Below, one piece after another: positions 14,086 to 27,900 of a DNA stretch of 64,000 nucleotides (its first letter is position 1; each line of letters begins with the position of its first letter). The position numbers were made by a program, and so were the translations under genes. Under the pieces are notes generated by a model, which worked only from the letters and a program-made list of their open reading frames with translations, did no database searches and was not told where the DNA came from. The DNA lies in the NCBI RefSeq assembly GCF_019925205.1, contig NC_083566.1, positions 29,636,001-29,700,000 of the forward strand, given 5' to 3'. The stretch comes from Metopolophium dirhodum (lineage: Eukaryota; Arthropoda; Insecta; Hemiptera; Aphididae).

Positions 14086-14540
14086 ATAAATATTATCAAT
14101 GTCCACTATGTTATAATAGTATAAATAAATTTACTTTACAGAGGACCAACACTGTCGCAGAATTCAAATTTATGAGTAATATATTATAAGGTTTGTCATA
14201 AGTTTTTTATTTTTCAATTTTAAAGTGACGCATGTACAAATTAGTACATATTAGTTATTTAGAAAAAAAAACCTTAACACGAGAGGACACAGCATATCTA
14301 TTCATTTGACGTGGGATTAATTAAATATCGATCCAGAGTCCAGCTCACATAGTGTTGTCACTGGGTCAACATTTAGTTTTTCATTTTATGCGTGTCTTAG
14401 GCAAAGATATTATATTTTCTTTAATACCTAGTCAAATTGATAAATTGTTAAACTTGGTTTTTAAATTTAATCAAAAAGTGATTTTAATCTCACGATGGTT
14501 TAAGTTTTTCTATAAACACAACAAAATAATAATTTTTAGG

Positions 14541-14862
14541 GGGGTGGAGTGGCTGAGCGGACTACGGCGTCGGTTTCGACGCGTACCGTCGCAGGTTCGA
14601 AACTCGACCACGGGCGGCTCCTCTCTCTGGGTAGACAACCCGCCAGGGTATGGCAGAAACCTACGGGTGCCCAATTTGAAATTCTGCCAAAACCAAACAC
14701 ACGTGTTTACCAAAAACTTACAGAATCCTTCTCCACAATTGAAAAAACCACCCATAGGACTAAGTGTACCGTTACAATAGTTACAACCGTAACTTCCACA
14801 ATAGCTAATGATCATAGTATTAGATAATATATAGAGCCCCTATAAAACCAATAAAAAAAAAT
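14541..14862 (+). mobile_element. tRNA-derived SINE, copy 1
   Basis: The head reads GGAGTGGCTGAGCGGACTA with a pol III A box (TGGCTGAGCGG, 14550-14560) and a B box (GGTTCGAAACTC, 14594-14605), like a serine or leucine tRNA. A non-tRNA body follows, ending in ACCAATAAAAAAAAA. The body (ATGGCAGA.ACCTACGG, AATTCTGCCAAA, ACCAAAAAC) matches the copy at 36 kb. AATAATAATTTT-like sequence flanks both sides, a possible target duplication, but low-complexity. Apparent open frames through this block are by-products of its higher GC. Confidence 0.78.
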
Positions 14863-17430
14863 AATTATAATATAATAATAATTTTGCATTTTTGTGCAAT
14901 GAAATCTTTAATATTTACAAGCTGCATAGATTATAATAATATGAAAAAATATGTCGTGATATTTAAGATAATTAGATAGAACTTATTAATGAAACAGTGG
15001 TGGTGGGGTACATGAGTTAGGTATTTGCTCGAAGGCTCACCGTAAATGTTTATCAACTTACTATAGACAAAGTTATGTGCGTAATATAAAAACGATTTAG
15101 ATTATCGAGTACAGTGTCGAATATAATATTATGATGAGATATTTAATGCCTACGATTAACTACAGTATTATAATAATATCATCTGATTACCGCAATACAA
15201 AATTTATCAATTCAGTATTGTATTATAAGTGAACATTTTACTTGGGTAACGAATATAGTTCAATAGCCGACAACAGTACATTTGTTAACGAATTGAGATA
15301 GCATATCATTATCTAAACCATATTTTATACGTACAGTAAAAATAATGATTAATATTGCGGGTGGAAAAAAATAATTAAATTAGATCTTTAGTCATTCCAG
15401 GACGAACTTTGGTGATACCCTCCTCTCTTATAGTCGCTGCTGCTAAAATATTTCATATCACGTATTCAATTTGACTAGTTAAAACCGGTCGAAAAATACA
15501 TGATTTATAGAAATAATCACAGCCGATACATGCCATAGGCTTTCAGCGTTTCATAAATCAAAAACTATTTTGCCGATTAGTTTGGAAATTGCACACGCAT
15601 ACGCGCATAAATAAAATTTAATTATCCAAGTTTCGTATTTTATTGTTTTCAATCTTTAGCCAAACTTACAAAAAGTGGCTGGCTGTAGAAGGGAAGAAAC
15701 AACAATGTTCAAAACTAACGCCTTCCAATTAGATGGTTTCTATAAATATGATGTTATCGAGATTTTTAATACAAATTTACGATTTATTTTGCGGGATAAG
15801 AAATAATCAATCGATTTTCTGAAAAAGGCTAGTTGGTTTTTCATGTATTAAACTTGACCAGAGAACGCGTCTCGCCAATTAATGAATGAAAAAAAACTAT
15901 TTATCTTATTTAGTTTATATTTATTGTTCAATTGCTCAATTATTGAAGCAAAAAAAGCATTAAAGGCAGAGCATATTATTGATTTAATATTTTTACGCGA
16001 TTTTCCGAGCCACGATGATTTATTACGTAATAAATACTATATGCTATCGTATTTGATTTTTTAAACTGATATCGTAATTTATATATTTTACTAATAAATA
16101 AATAAATTTTTTTGTACGATTTTTGGAGACGGCTATTTGTCAATTTTAAAAATAATAAAGCAATGGCCTAATGGTCCACCCAAACCATGCCTTTATTTAT
16201 GTGAATATTATGTAAATTACCATTTCTTTTTTATTTTATTGTATATGTATCGAGAAAATCAGTCATTTATTGATTATTATTTGGTTAAAAGAATTATCGG
16301 ATATAAATGAGTTGCCATATTCGATTAGTAAATGATTTATTCATATAAATCAACAAATCTACTTCATTTTTTTACTGATTTGAAAACTTCCTTAGCATGG
16401 AAGTGTTTCGTGAAACGGGTGTAATGCAATGCTATACCAAATCGTTTAAATTTTTAATAAATTATATTTATACCTTTTCTTGTATGTTTTCATAAATCAT
16501 TATAAATTTCGTACATAAATTATTCTGTTGTAATAATTACAGTAAATATGAATAAAAATTGTCTTTATACTATAGTATTATGTACGAGTATATTATATTA
16601 TGTACTACCGCTAAGGTAGAATTTTCATTGAATGCAATATTCTGAAAAAATTCACGACGATACATTATTATGTTTTTTTCTTTACAGCAAAATATTTTTC
16701 TTTCATTGAGAATAGTCAAATGTCATTTATGTCGAACAAAATAAGGGTGAGTTATGCAATTGCATATAGCAAAATGTATATAAAAATCATATACGTTTAC
16801 TTAAGGGGTAAACCTCAACGGTCCGGTCGTTTCAAGGATTTAAATTTAAGGATTTTTAAAAGGAAAGGTTATACGATTTGCACCTAACCACAATAAACGG
16901 GTATGCGGTATACAGAGTGAATTCACTTGTTTCCCCTTGTTAACGTCTGAATGCTGTAAATTTGTAGAACAAAAACACTACGGCACGTTGTATACAAAGC
17001 AGTATCATAGGTATGTAAAAAATATGCACATTGCACATGAATACAATACTCACTTCACTGAAAACACTTAGTAAAAGTATTTTATTTTTGTTGTTGTTTT
17101 TTTCCACCCCCGGCTAAGAGGATTCATTCAAACCTTAATATTCAAGAAATATAATAAAGACAAATATAATAATATACAGATCTTGTAACATATGCGGGGT
17201 AACGTACTTAATGTAATATTTTATACGATACAACAAATATAATATATTTTTATAGTATTCTACTATAACTTTACTATTATAGTAGAAAACAAAAAAAATA
17301 AACGTAATTTCTACTTTACAGTCTGAATATTATGTACATTTTATAATGTTCAATATGAAAGAATAATGACTTAGAACTCCATTTTTTTTTTGATTTTGGG
17401 ATTATTTTTGAATTAAATTAAGAAAAAAAA
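14863..17430. other. AT-rich stretch with one small signal-peptide-like open frame
   Basis: No recognised gene. An ATG frame at 15882-16064 (60 residues) starts MNEKKLFILFSLYLLFNCS and looks like a signal peptide followed by IIEAKKALKAEHIIDL. It has no clear domain, splice partner or codon bias, so I leave it unnamed. The rest is AT-rich with nothing else visible. Confidence 0.35.
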
Positions 17431-20157
17431 AGGTGGATAAGTGGATGTCGCTCTGCTGTACAGTAGGTTACAAGTGGGTCACTGTAATGGATGGTGTTAA
17501 ATTTGAATTCAATGATATAATATCATTGTATAAGAAAAACGATTCTGAACGAAAACGGTCAGTCAGCCTATGATAGGAGGCTATGAAATAACTATATTTG
17601 ATGATATTAATGTGAATAAAGTAATTTATATATAACCTATTTACGTGGAGACTTGTTTTAAATTTTCAATCCTTAGCCATAAAAGTTAAACATTTTATAC
17701 ATTTTTAACTACTAAATAATTAATAAATTATAAATTTGATAAATGTTGTCAAAATTTGAACTTTAAATGCTTATAAAAAAAAATTGTGCATATGTATTTT
17801 TAATATTTTTCAACTGCTATTAAAACGATATATCAGGAGTCTTATATTAAATTTTCACGCTTTTTTACCCAACAAATAAAAATTTATTGATATTCATAGA
17901 AAAAAAAACTAAAAAAATTGAAAACTGACAATGTCCGTAAACAGCTCAAAAAGAGTCAAAATATTTTCAACATTTTATGGTGTATAGAAAATGCTAATAT
18001 CAACATTCAGTGAAATTTTCAAGTATCTACAGTCATTCGTTTTTTAATTACAATAAAATAAGAAAATTGTTACATGAGAAATCGAGTAAATATCAAATGT
18101 TGTAAAAATATAAATTTCAGACGCTCATAAAAATTTAATTTAAGTTTCTTCTAGACATTTTTTTTTTGATAAAGGTAGACGAACTTATGAGTAATCTTAT
18201 ATTACATTTTCAAATCTTAGATTTAAAAAGAAAAATTTTTATGAATTCTCAACTCAAAATAATTTGCTATTTTTCGTGATTTTTCCGTATTTTGTCAAAA
18301 TTTGAACTTTAAATGCTTATAAATAAAAACTGTGACTAAGGATTTTTAATTTTTTTCATCTGCCTTTGAAACAATAACCTAGGAGCCTTCTATTAAATTT
18401 TCAAGCTTTTTTACTCAACAGATAAAATTTTATTGATATTTATAGAAAAAAAAACTAAAAAAATTGAAAACTGACAATGGCCGTAAACAGCTCAATAAGA
18501 GTCAAAATATTTTGTAAATTTTATGGTGTATAGAAAATGCTAATATCAACATTCAGTGAAATTTTCAAGTATCTACAGTCATTCGTTTTTTAATTACAAC
18601 AAAATAAGAAAATCGTTACATGAGATATCAAATGACTATCAAATGTTGTAAAAATATGAATTTCAAACGCTCATAAAAATTTAATTTGACTTTCTTGTGG
18701 ACATATTTTTTTTTTGATAAAGGTAGACAAACTTATGGATAATCTTGTATTACATTTTCAAATCTTAGATTTAAAAAGAAACATTTTTATGAATTCTCAA
18801 CTCAAAATAATTTGCTAATTTTCGTGATTTTTCCGTATTTTGTCAAAATTTGAACTTTAAATGCTTATAAATAAAAACTGTGACTAAGGATTTTTATTTT
18901 TTTTCATCTGCCTTTGAAACAATAACCTAGGAGCCTTCTATTAAATTTTTAAGCTTTTTTACTCAACAGATAAAATTTTATTGATATTTATAAAAAAAAA
19001 AAACTAAAAAAATTGAAAACTGACTATGTCCGTAAACAGCCCAAAATGTTTATATTAGCATTTTCTATACACCATAAAATTTACAAAATATTTTGACTCT
19101 TATTGAGCTGTTTACGGCCATTGTCAGTTTTCAATTTTTTTAGTTTTTTTTTCTATAAATATCAATAAAATTTTATCTGTTGAGTAAAAAAGCTTGAAAA
19201 TTTAATAGAAGGCTCCTAGGTTATTGTTTCAAAGGCAGATGAAAAAAATTAAAAATCCTTAGTCACAGTTTTTATTTATAAGCATTTAAAGTTCAAATTT
19301 TGACAAAATACGGAAAAATCACGAAAAATAGCAAATTATTTTGAGTTGAGAATTCATAAAAATTTTTCTTTTTAAATCTAAGATTTGAAAATGTAATATA
19401 AGATTACTCATAAGTTCGTCTACCTTTATCAAAAAAAAAATGTCTAGAAGAAACTTAAATTAAATTTTTATGAGCGTCTGAAATTTATATTTTTACAACA
19501 TTTGATATTTACTCGATTTCTCATGTAACAATTTTCTTATTTTATTGTAATTAAAAAACGAATGACTGTAGATACTTGATAATTTCACTGAATGTTTATA
19601 TTAGCATTTTCTATACACCATAAAATGTTGAAAATATTTTGACTCTTTTTGAGCTGTTTACGGACATTGTCAGTTTTCAATTTTTTTAGTTTTTTTTTCT
19701 ATAAATATCAATAAATTTTTATTTGTTGGGTAAAAAAGCGTGAAAATTTAATATAAGACTCCTGATATATCGTTTTAATAGCAGTTGAAAAATATTAAAA
19801 ATACATATGCACAATTTTTTTTTATAAGCATTTAAAGTTCAAATTTTGACAACATTTATCAAATTAATAATTTATTAATTATTTTGTGGTTCAAAATTTA
19901 TAAATTTTTATCTTTTATGGCTAAGGATTGAAAGTTTAAAACAAGGCTCCACGTAAATAGGTTATATATAAATTACTTGATTCACAATAATATCATCAAA
20001 TATACTTGGTAAAATCATAGGCTGACTGACCGTTTTCGCTCAGAATCGTTTTTCTTATACAATGATATTATATCATTGAATTCAAATTTAACACCATCCA
20101 TTACAGTAACCCACTTGTAACCTACTGTACAGCAGAGTGACATCCACTTATCCACCT
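17431..20157. mobile_element. 2.7-kb fold-back (long inverted repeat) element
   Basis: The left arm (17431-18552) and right arm (19044-20157) are near-identical reverse complements of about 1.1 kb. Both outer ends carry GTGGATGTC.CTCTGCTGTA and ACAGTAGGTTACAAGTGGGT. Each arm is itself built of direct units: the word TCAAAATTTGAACTTTAAAT recurs at 17749, 18295 and 18843, a period of about 547 bases, so the spacer is a third unit. No transposase frame is present. Diverged relatives of its ends occur near 30.4, 31.0, 36.8 and 59.1 kb. Confidence 0.8.
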
Positions 20158-20900
20158 TTTTTTAATTCGTGTCTGTGTACACGATAAGTAGTCAAAATAT
20201 TACTACGATTTTAAACTTCAGTATCTTTTACGGTGGGATTGTGAGTCTAGTGAATGCATTCTGGAGGTCAACATTTTAAATTCCCAGTAGTTTTCAAAAG
20301 CACCTGGGAAAAAAATTAAGGAAAAAAGGGATTTTTTGCACAAACCCGATTTTGGTTTTTAGTAAAACTTTTTTAAAATTACCATAGATACATGAATTTT
20401 TCAATGAATGTTTATATAATTAATTTTTATGCATCACCGTACAAGTTTAGAAATATTGTGACATTTCGAGTGTTCGTAAGGTTTTTTAAAATATTGTCGA
20501 TAGAATATTTTATGGTCGATCAAACAACTTGAAAATATAATACAACATTCCATATAAGTTGTTAGTAGAAATTTAAAAAAAAGTTGAGCGTAAATCTGAA
20601 ATAAATTATAAATATTAATTATAGGTACTATAGCAAAATTTTTTTTCATAATCATTTTAAGTTCAAATGTTGACAACATTTATCATATTGAAAATTTATA
20701 AATTATTTTTCAGTTACAATTTTATAAATTGCTCAATTTTTATACCTAAGGATTAAAATTTTAAAATAAGGTACCACGTGAGTAGTACTGTAACCAAAAA
20801 TCTAGTAAATATATAAACACAGTTTTTTTTATAGTTATTTGAAGTTCAATTTTTGACAAAATTATATATTTAAACGAAGAAGAACGATTTTTAAGAAAAA
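20158..20900. repeat. Debris related to the fold-back family
   Basis: Words such as GTTCAAATGTTGACAACATT and GTACCACGTGAGTA, and a block GTTATTTGAAGTTCAATTTTTGACAAA that leads to AGAACGATTTTTA, resemble 17.7 kb, 30.0 kb and 59.4 kb. It appears to be an older copy adjoining the fold-back element. The minus-strand open frame at 20434-20679 falls inside it and is not a gene. Confidence 0.5.
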
Positions 20901-21779
20901 ACTTACCTGATTATTTTATACGTTTACAATATTATTATTTTATTGTATTTTAATATTGTAATATTATTTTATTATATGAAACAGAAAACCGGGTATAGTT
21001 TTTGCTAGCATTACCGAATCGTTAGAAATCCATTAGCGTGAATTATACAAACAGAACAAATCTTAATAAACTCGCCAAACACCCGACTTGAGTTCATTGG
21101 AGCAGACAGATGTTTAATAGATACCTATACTTATAGATACTCTAAAACTTTGAAAAAAATAAATAAAATTGATAATTACACGAAAAAACTTTGAAAAAAA
21201 AATATTTTATAATTGTATAACGAGTAATGACTATACACAAGTAAATACATTTTAAAGGAAATCATTTATTAGAAAAAAAATCTTAGTAAGAATAAAGTAT
21301 ACCATTAAATGAATAGAATAATTAATACTATTGGTAAATTTTGCTTTTGAAAAAAATAGTGTGTACCTTTTACCTATATAATTAAGATACAATAATATGT
21401 GAAAATATGTTCTTTATATGTAAATACCAACTTCACCTACTCTAAACTAATTGACAAGTTCCATGCCTATTTCAATTTCAGTATAGTATTTTCAAAATGT
21501 ATTCTCGGTATAATATAAAACAAATAACCTACCTCAGTATTTGTGATCCACTTCAACGATTTGTGATACATTATATAATAATTTCACTAAGCAAATTATT
21601 AAATTATTCATTTGTATACACACATTAAAAATATTAGTTTTCAATTGGTAAAATCATTACAATCGTTCAAACGTAAAAAACTCAGAAACACTATTATTTC
21701 TAACATGAGACAGTGTTGTACCTAATAGGTACCTATACCCACTAGATTTGTGAATAAAAACATAATATAATCAACTATT

Positions 21780-21950
21780 ATGAGTGTACGATCAATATTA
21801 AATACTTTTAACCAGTTATTTTTGATCTGCGGTTTAGGTTGTATCAAATACAATCAAAGCAATCTAAATACGACAATGATGTTTTATATCTGGCGATGTA
21901 CAATAATTTGTTGTGGATTCAAAACATTTTATGACGCAAACTGCTATTGG
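21780..21950 (+). CDS. Gustatory receptor exon 1
   Basis: Starts at an ATG and codes for 57 residues, including the hydrophobic runs LFLICGLGCI and IWRCTIICCGF. I end it at the donor GTAAAC (21951), in phase 0. The open frame itself continues a few codons into the intron. It is the first in-frame ATG of the block, but a further 5' exon is not excluded. Confidence 0.65.
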
Positions 21951-24900
21951 GTAAACTATATTATATTTAATTTGATTTGAATTGTTTCATACCATAATAC
22001 AAATTACATTATTCACACATACAGGGTGTCCCGTGAGGATATACCCATTAACCGTAAAAGGGGACTTGCCGCCCGGGAAAAAAACAGAATTTCGTCGTTT
22101 ACCTATTAACTAAATCAATTATTAAAAATCATGAGATTAACGAAAATAAAATGTTGAATAGTCAAAGTAACAGATTTAATGGCTCTTGGTATATTTCTAA
22201 ACGTAATTCAAACTACTGTCTAAACTTTCCTGATAACTCTAAGAAGAATATCTCTGAAATGTTCGTTAAAATCGGTAGTTGTTTTTGAATTTAGGCAACA
22301 AACATAATAATATAGAAGAATAATTTTATAAATAATCTCTCATTGTGCTCTCACTCTTTCCACCGTGAATCCCAAATCCTTGTTTGAGCACTTCACTCAA
22401 ATTCAAATTTCGGAAATTCCTTTCTTATTGCACATCTATAGATCATTTGAGGAACCACTAAAATTCTAAATTGTAAGTTCGTAAGTGTTGTAGTTTTTGT
22501 AGCGATGAGTGAGTGAGTGAGTAAGTGAGTGGTGTTTATATAATATATGACTTATATATAATTAATAATTGTTGGTCTTAAACAATAAGAGAATAATTTA
22601 TATTGAACATACACGAGTGGAGTGGTATTATTAGTTTGATAACGTTATGCCAGGTTACATAGAAAAAATCAATTGAATGAATCACTTAAATTCAATGGAT
22701 CAGTCGTGGCCAGTGGGCCACGAAATCATGTTTAAGGGATCATTAACTCACTATGTTGATTGATTAAATGTTTAGTGATTATTATAGGTTCATGGAATCT
22801 GATATAATTGGTTATATTGTTCTATTTTTATATTATTTAACATATTAATTTATAATGTTTTGTACTATGTAATAATATGGATTAACAATAAAGTAAAATT
22901 ATATTTTACAGGCCACACGATTTGATAACGACATATTCGACATTACTTCGTTTGTAATGATTTGTTTTTATGAGACGATATACATTGGGCGAATCTTATC
23001 CAATGTGTGGCGGCTATTTTTAGATAATAAACTATCTGTGGTATTGATTAGACTTGAAGGAATTCATGACAAATTGATACGTCTGAATGTGGTCAGGCCG
23101 ATGAAAGTTAAAATGCATTGGCTTTTAAGTTTTGGCATTCTTGTCCATTTTATAGCTTTCAATATGCGTACAATGTACTGGATTATAATTCAATTAAGAT
23201 TCCCAAACATGATTATATTAACTCCGGTAACCATCAACATATGAAAATATTTTTATAATAATTATATTTATATATTATGTTAAGGTGAATGTGACATTCG
23301 ACAACATTTCTGGTGAATATAAATTTCTATTAGATGTATTATAGACATTTACTGTTAAATCAAAAACACTATCTGTTTTTGGTTAATGTTGAAATTTTAT
23401 AAAAAAATATTTATAAACTCAAAAAAGAACTTTTATATTAATATAAAGTATAAACTATAAATTTATATCAAATCTAGCTGACCCTCGTGCCCGTAAAAAA
23501 TCGCAATCGGATGAATATTTTAGGAATACATAAAGGGCCAAGGTAGATAGGTAGAAGAATTGTTTGTCTTTAATATATATTTTGTATAGATTAACTATTA
23601 ATTAACAATAAATTATTTCATTTTATTTTATAAATTACTTGTTGCAGCAAGATAAACTCTTATGATACTTTGAGTTACATAGAAGGCCTGAGGATCAAGC
23701 ACTACATGTCTACATTTATTTAATACACATTTTGTCTTACGAGTTACATATTCTTCTAGTATTCTCAAATATCCTGTTCGGTTAGGTTAGGTACTAGCTT
23801 ATACTAGCTTATATTATACTTATAGTTATAGTAGCTAATAATCTCTCACGAGTCTCTCTAACATCCATACAGATAAACATTGATAAGCAATAACAGAACA
23901 ACTGCTAATTATCATAATAAATTATTATGAAAATCAAAGTTACTAATTCTAACATTCACCAAAACTCAATTGTGAATGTCGACACTCACTGATAATCGTT
24001 ATGAATTTTGAAATTTAACGTTGACTGTTGGTATATTTTTTATATTCATTCAAAATGTTAACATTCACTAAAAACAGCAGTAAATGTCAACATTCACCAA
24101 ATTTCCAAATGTCAATATTCATCTTAACATAAACATGACAAAAAATAAATTGTTCGTTCTTTATTTCTCAATAATATCTTTGTCTTAACTATAATTTTTA
24201 AACACATTAAGTTGAAATTCGCTAATATCATTTAAATATTTTTTTTAGATCGCTGGGTTGATTTCAAATATTTGTGCATGCGTTGCGTTTTATGAATACA
24301 TGTTACTTATATCATACATAAAGTGGATGGTGTACATAATAAATGAACAAATTCCGAAAAATATATCCACCATTAGTACCTTCAGGGACTTGTATTTGGA
24401 AGTTATGGAATGTTTGAACGATATAAATATATCAATATACGGTTTGCCGGCCATAGTGAGTTATATTGGAGCAAATGTTGGTGTTATCTTCGTACTATTG
24501 TTCTATAAAGTTATATTTGCTGAAAACTACGAAGTTAGAGATGTTGGTCTTGTAACCATCGAAATTGTAACAATAACTATAAGAACAATCAGTATTATAC
24601 TTTTATATGGAATTGGTCACGCCACGGAAAAAGAGGTTTTTATAATAAAATATTAGATTTATACGATGAAATTCTTCAAAAAAAAATTAAAATAATATAT
24701 GTGCGTGTTGCAAATACGCATGGCTGAAGTTATACTTCTTTTACAGTTGTGTGTTGATGAAAAATGAGTGTGTCCGATAAAAAATATTAACAATAAACTA
24801 TTTAGACTTCTTCAATGATATTCCGAATTATCGACATCACTAAATAACTAATAAATAAATAATTAGACAAATACGATTATCGATATCTAAATTTCCGAAA

Positions 24901-27900
24901 AAAAAATTCATGATATTGATAATGTTGAAGAAGCCTAATTAATATGATTAATAAACAATAAACAATAATACTTAATATTATAAAAAATAAACACGGATAC
25001 TGTAAAAATGTTGATGCTAACTACTGCGTACGGAACAGCTATCAGCAACGATTACGCTCAAATCTGTCGTGACGGTCTTTTTTTTTTTTGTTACCCACCA
25101 TAAAGAAGTATAGCTTCAAAAATCTCAACCATATTTATCATTAAGACAATAATAGAAACATAATACTTGAAGACTTTATTATTAAGACTAATATTACTTA
25201 AAAGTTAAATTATAATAATACTAGCTGATCCCGCGCACTTCGTTGCCCGTAAAAAATGACAAATCTTAAAAAAATTGTGATTATTCAACTCTTTTTGGGT
25301 GTAACTCGTTGCAGTAAGTGCAACTCAGACACTTTGGTAGGCAATCCGACTATGTTGGATCACGGACAATGTGCGACAGCATTTCAAGTAGGCAATCCAC
25401 CTGCGGTGGATTGCAGACACGCCAATCAGCGGCTATAAGTGCAACTCAGCCATCTTTGTAGGCAATGCGTGAAAATTCGATTTGATGCATGCTTATGTGT
25501 ACCTGATCTGCCTGATAACCAATGGCAACCAATAAAATAATAAATACTAATTTCTACTATTTATTTCTCCTATAACCCATAGAGCAACCATTTATAAACA
25601 AAAATGTCCAACGTAAATCTCAAAATTCCTGTTTGAGCACCTCATCGGGTTGGGTTTACCGGGTAAAATTGCGAATCCAAACCATCCAGAGAACCACTCA
25701 AACATTCACAAAAAATTTCATCATCATCGGCCCAGGTGTTTTCAATTGATTAATTACTATACATATTTCACACCATTTTTATATATATAGATACATTATA
25801 TAAAAAATGATATATTATATACGATACAAATTCAAAAGCTACTTAATAAATTGCATTATTTCCACTTAACCATACCATGGACTTTGAACCAAATTAATTA
25901 CTTAGAATATCTACCTTCAATATGTTGTACCTAATACCTATACGTTAAGTAAACAAAATACGAATATATATTTTTATTTATTTTTGACTTAACGCTAAAC
26001 AGTTAACAGTAATTATAATATAATGTATTTATGTTTACTTATCATTATTAACTTATTATTATAAGAAACTTATATAATGTGTTTTTAAAACTAAGACATT
26101 TGAGTAGGTAACAAAAAAAATAATATAAGTGTATATATATTGTAGTGGTTCACTTATTAGTTATTATAATGTCTAATGATAAGTTTAAGAATATAATTTA
26201 ATTTTTAATAAAATAATCCCAATACTATGATAATTCAGAGATTATACCTATATTAAAAACGAATTGTACGAATTGTTTTCCGATATTTTATCATAATTAA
26301 CAATATTGATTTAATTCGTGATAGGATTATTACACGTTTCATACATCATAGTTTGAAGTAAATGTCAAACTTAGACTTTAAATACTAAAATTAAAAATTA
26401 AATTAGAAAAATATTTCGGTAAAATACGATTGAGAACGTTCGATATTTTATTTTTTTTCCAACGTTGCCAAATTTAATCTAATGATAATTTGTTGATATT
26501 GAATTAGCAATATATTATGTTAATTGTTATTAAAATTCTAACTGAAACTCCAACAGAAACAATATTAAAAATAGCTATGATAGGGTACTAAGACTAATAT
26601 GTCTATGCCCTATGGCAAAAGCCAATAGGTTAAGTAGATTTGGGGTCTTAGATGATCTAAAAATATTAGTAATTACTAATGATCTATGAATATAAATAAT
26701 TTGTAAAAATGATTGAAGTGTAACAAATATTACCTACATTAAAATATGTCATATAGTTTATATTTGTGTAAAACCATATTTAAGGATTATTATCCTTATA
26801 GTATGAATATTTTAATTGTTTTAACAATTATTAATTGATGACTTTTTTTCAAGAATATTTATTTTATGCATACGGGCATGAATCAATAGCCAAATAAATG
26901 ATATGGCAACGTTGCACGTAAATTCATTCTCAATCGTATTCTTTTTTGGGTTTTTTTGGGTTCAGTGGTAAGTTCTTTGTTATTTTTAAGTGTTCTCAAT
27001 CGTTCGGCCAAAAAGGTATAACGTTCTCGATCGTTCGATAGCCAAATATTTTACATTTTATCTAGTTTAGGTATCTAATTTTATTTTCTCGGAACAATTC
27101 ATATCTACACGCCGATAAAACACACACAAAAAAAAAGGTCAGGTTGCAGGTAGCTTGAAACCCAACTGTCGCCGTGCCACATATAGGTATACAATTTACA
27201 CGTTTATTTTAATTATTCATAATAATTAATAACTAATTATTTATTCACTTTATCGGACTAAATTTATACTATATGACACTCACAAAGAATGTAGCTTTAT
27301 ATTGGTGAAAGAATTTTTGAAATCGGTTCAGTAGTTCCAGAGATTACCCTCAACAACGTAAACTAACAACACCTCTTTTATATAATAAGTATAGATTATA
27401 ATAATATATATTTTATATAGGTCGATCTAATTTTTAACATTTAAAGTAAAAAATAATTATACAGTAAATGATTCAAATTTAAAAGTAAAAAAATATAATT
27501 TAAATTATTAATTCATTATTTTTAAACTTATTTTTTTCATTTTCAGATAAACCGAATGAGTCTTGTTTTACAACAACGGTCTATAATAGAAAGAAACCCT
27601 AGAATAAAACGTCAGGTATAATTCATTAAATTTATTTTTTTTGTAATACTATATAATATTAAGTTTCTAACTATACTTACTTAATTGGCTATGCCATGTC
27701 TTAAATAATTTATTTATTTGAGATTATTATTTTTATTACTATTTAGATCAAATTTTTTATCCTACGAAATTGTCACGAGCAGTTTCATTTTAAGTTGTAT
27801 GGAATATTGGAGATTAATCCAACGCAACTACTTATTTTATCAAACAAAGCATTTGCTTACTTAGTTATTCAAATTCTATTCAAATTGAATAAAAATAAAA

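Noticed and set aside
14541..14615. Functional tRNA gene
   Set aside because: A and B boxes are present, but the acceptor stem does not close and the SINE body follows directly.
14510..14827. Three overlapping open frames on both strands (92-142 codons)
   Set aside because: They lie in the GC-richer SINE and its flanks. The same block recurs at 36 kb with other frames, and the sequence is explained by a tRNA-derived repeat.
25256..25438. 60-codon plus-strand frame
   Set aside because: Inside the complete Helitron at 25222-25791. The repeated GTAGGCAATCC words recur in the 34.6-kb copy.
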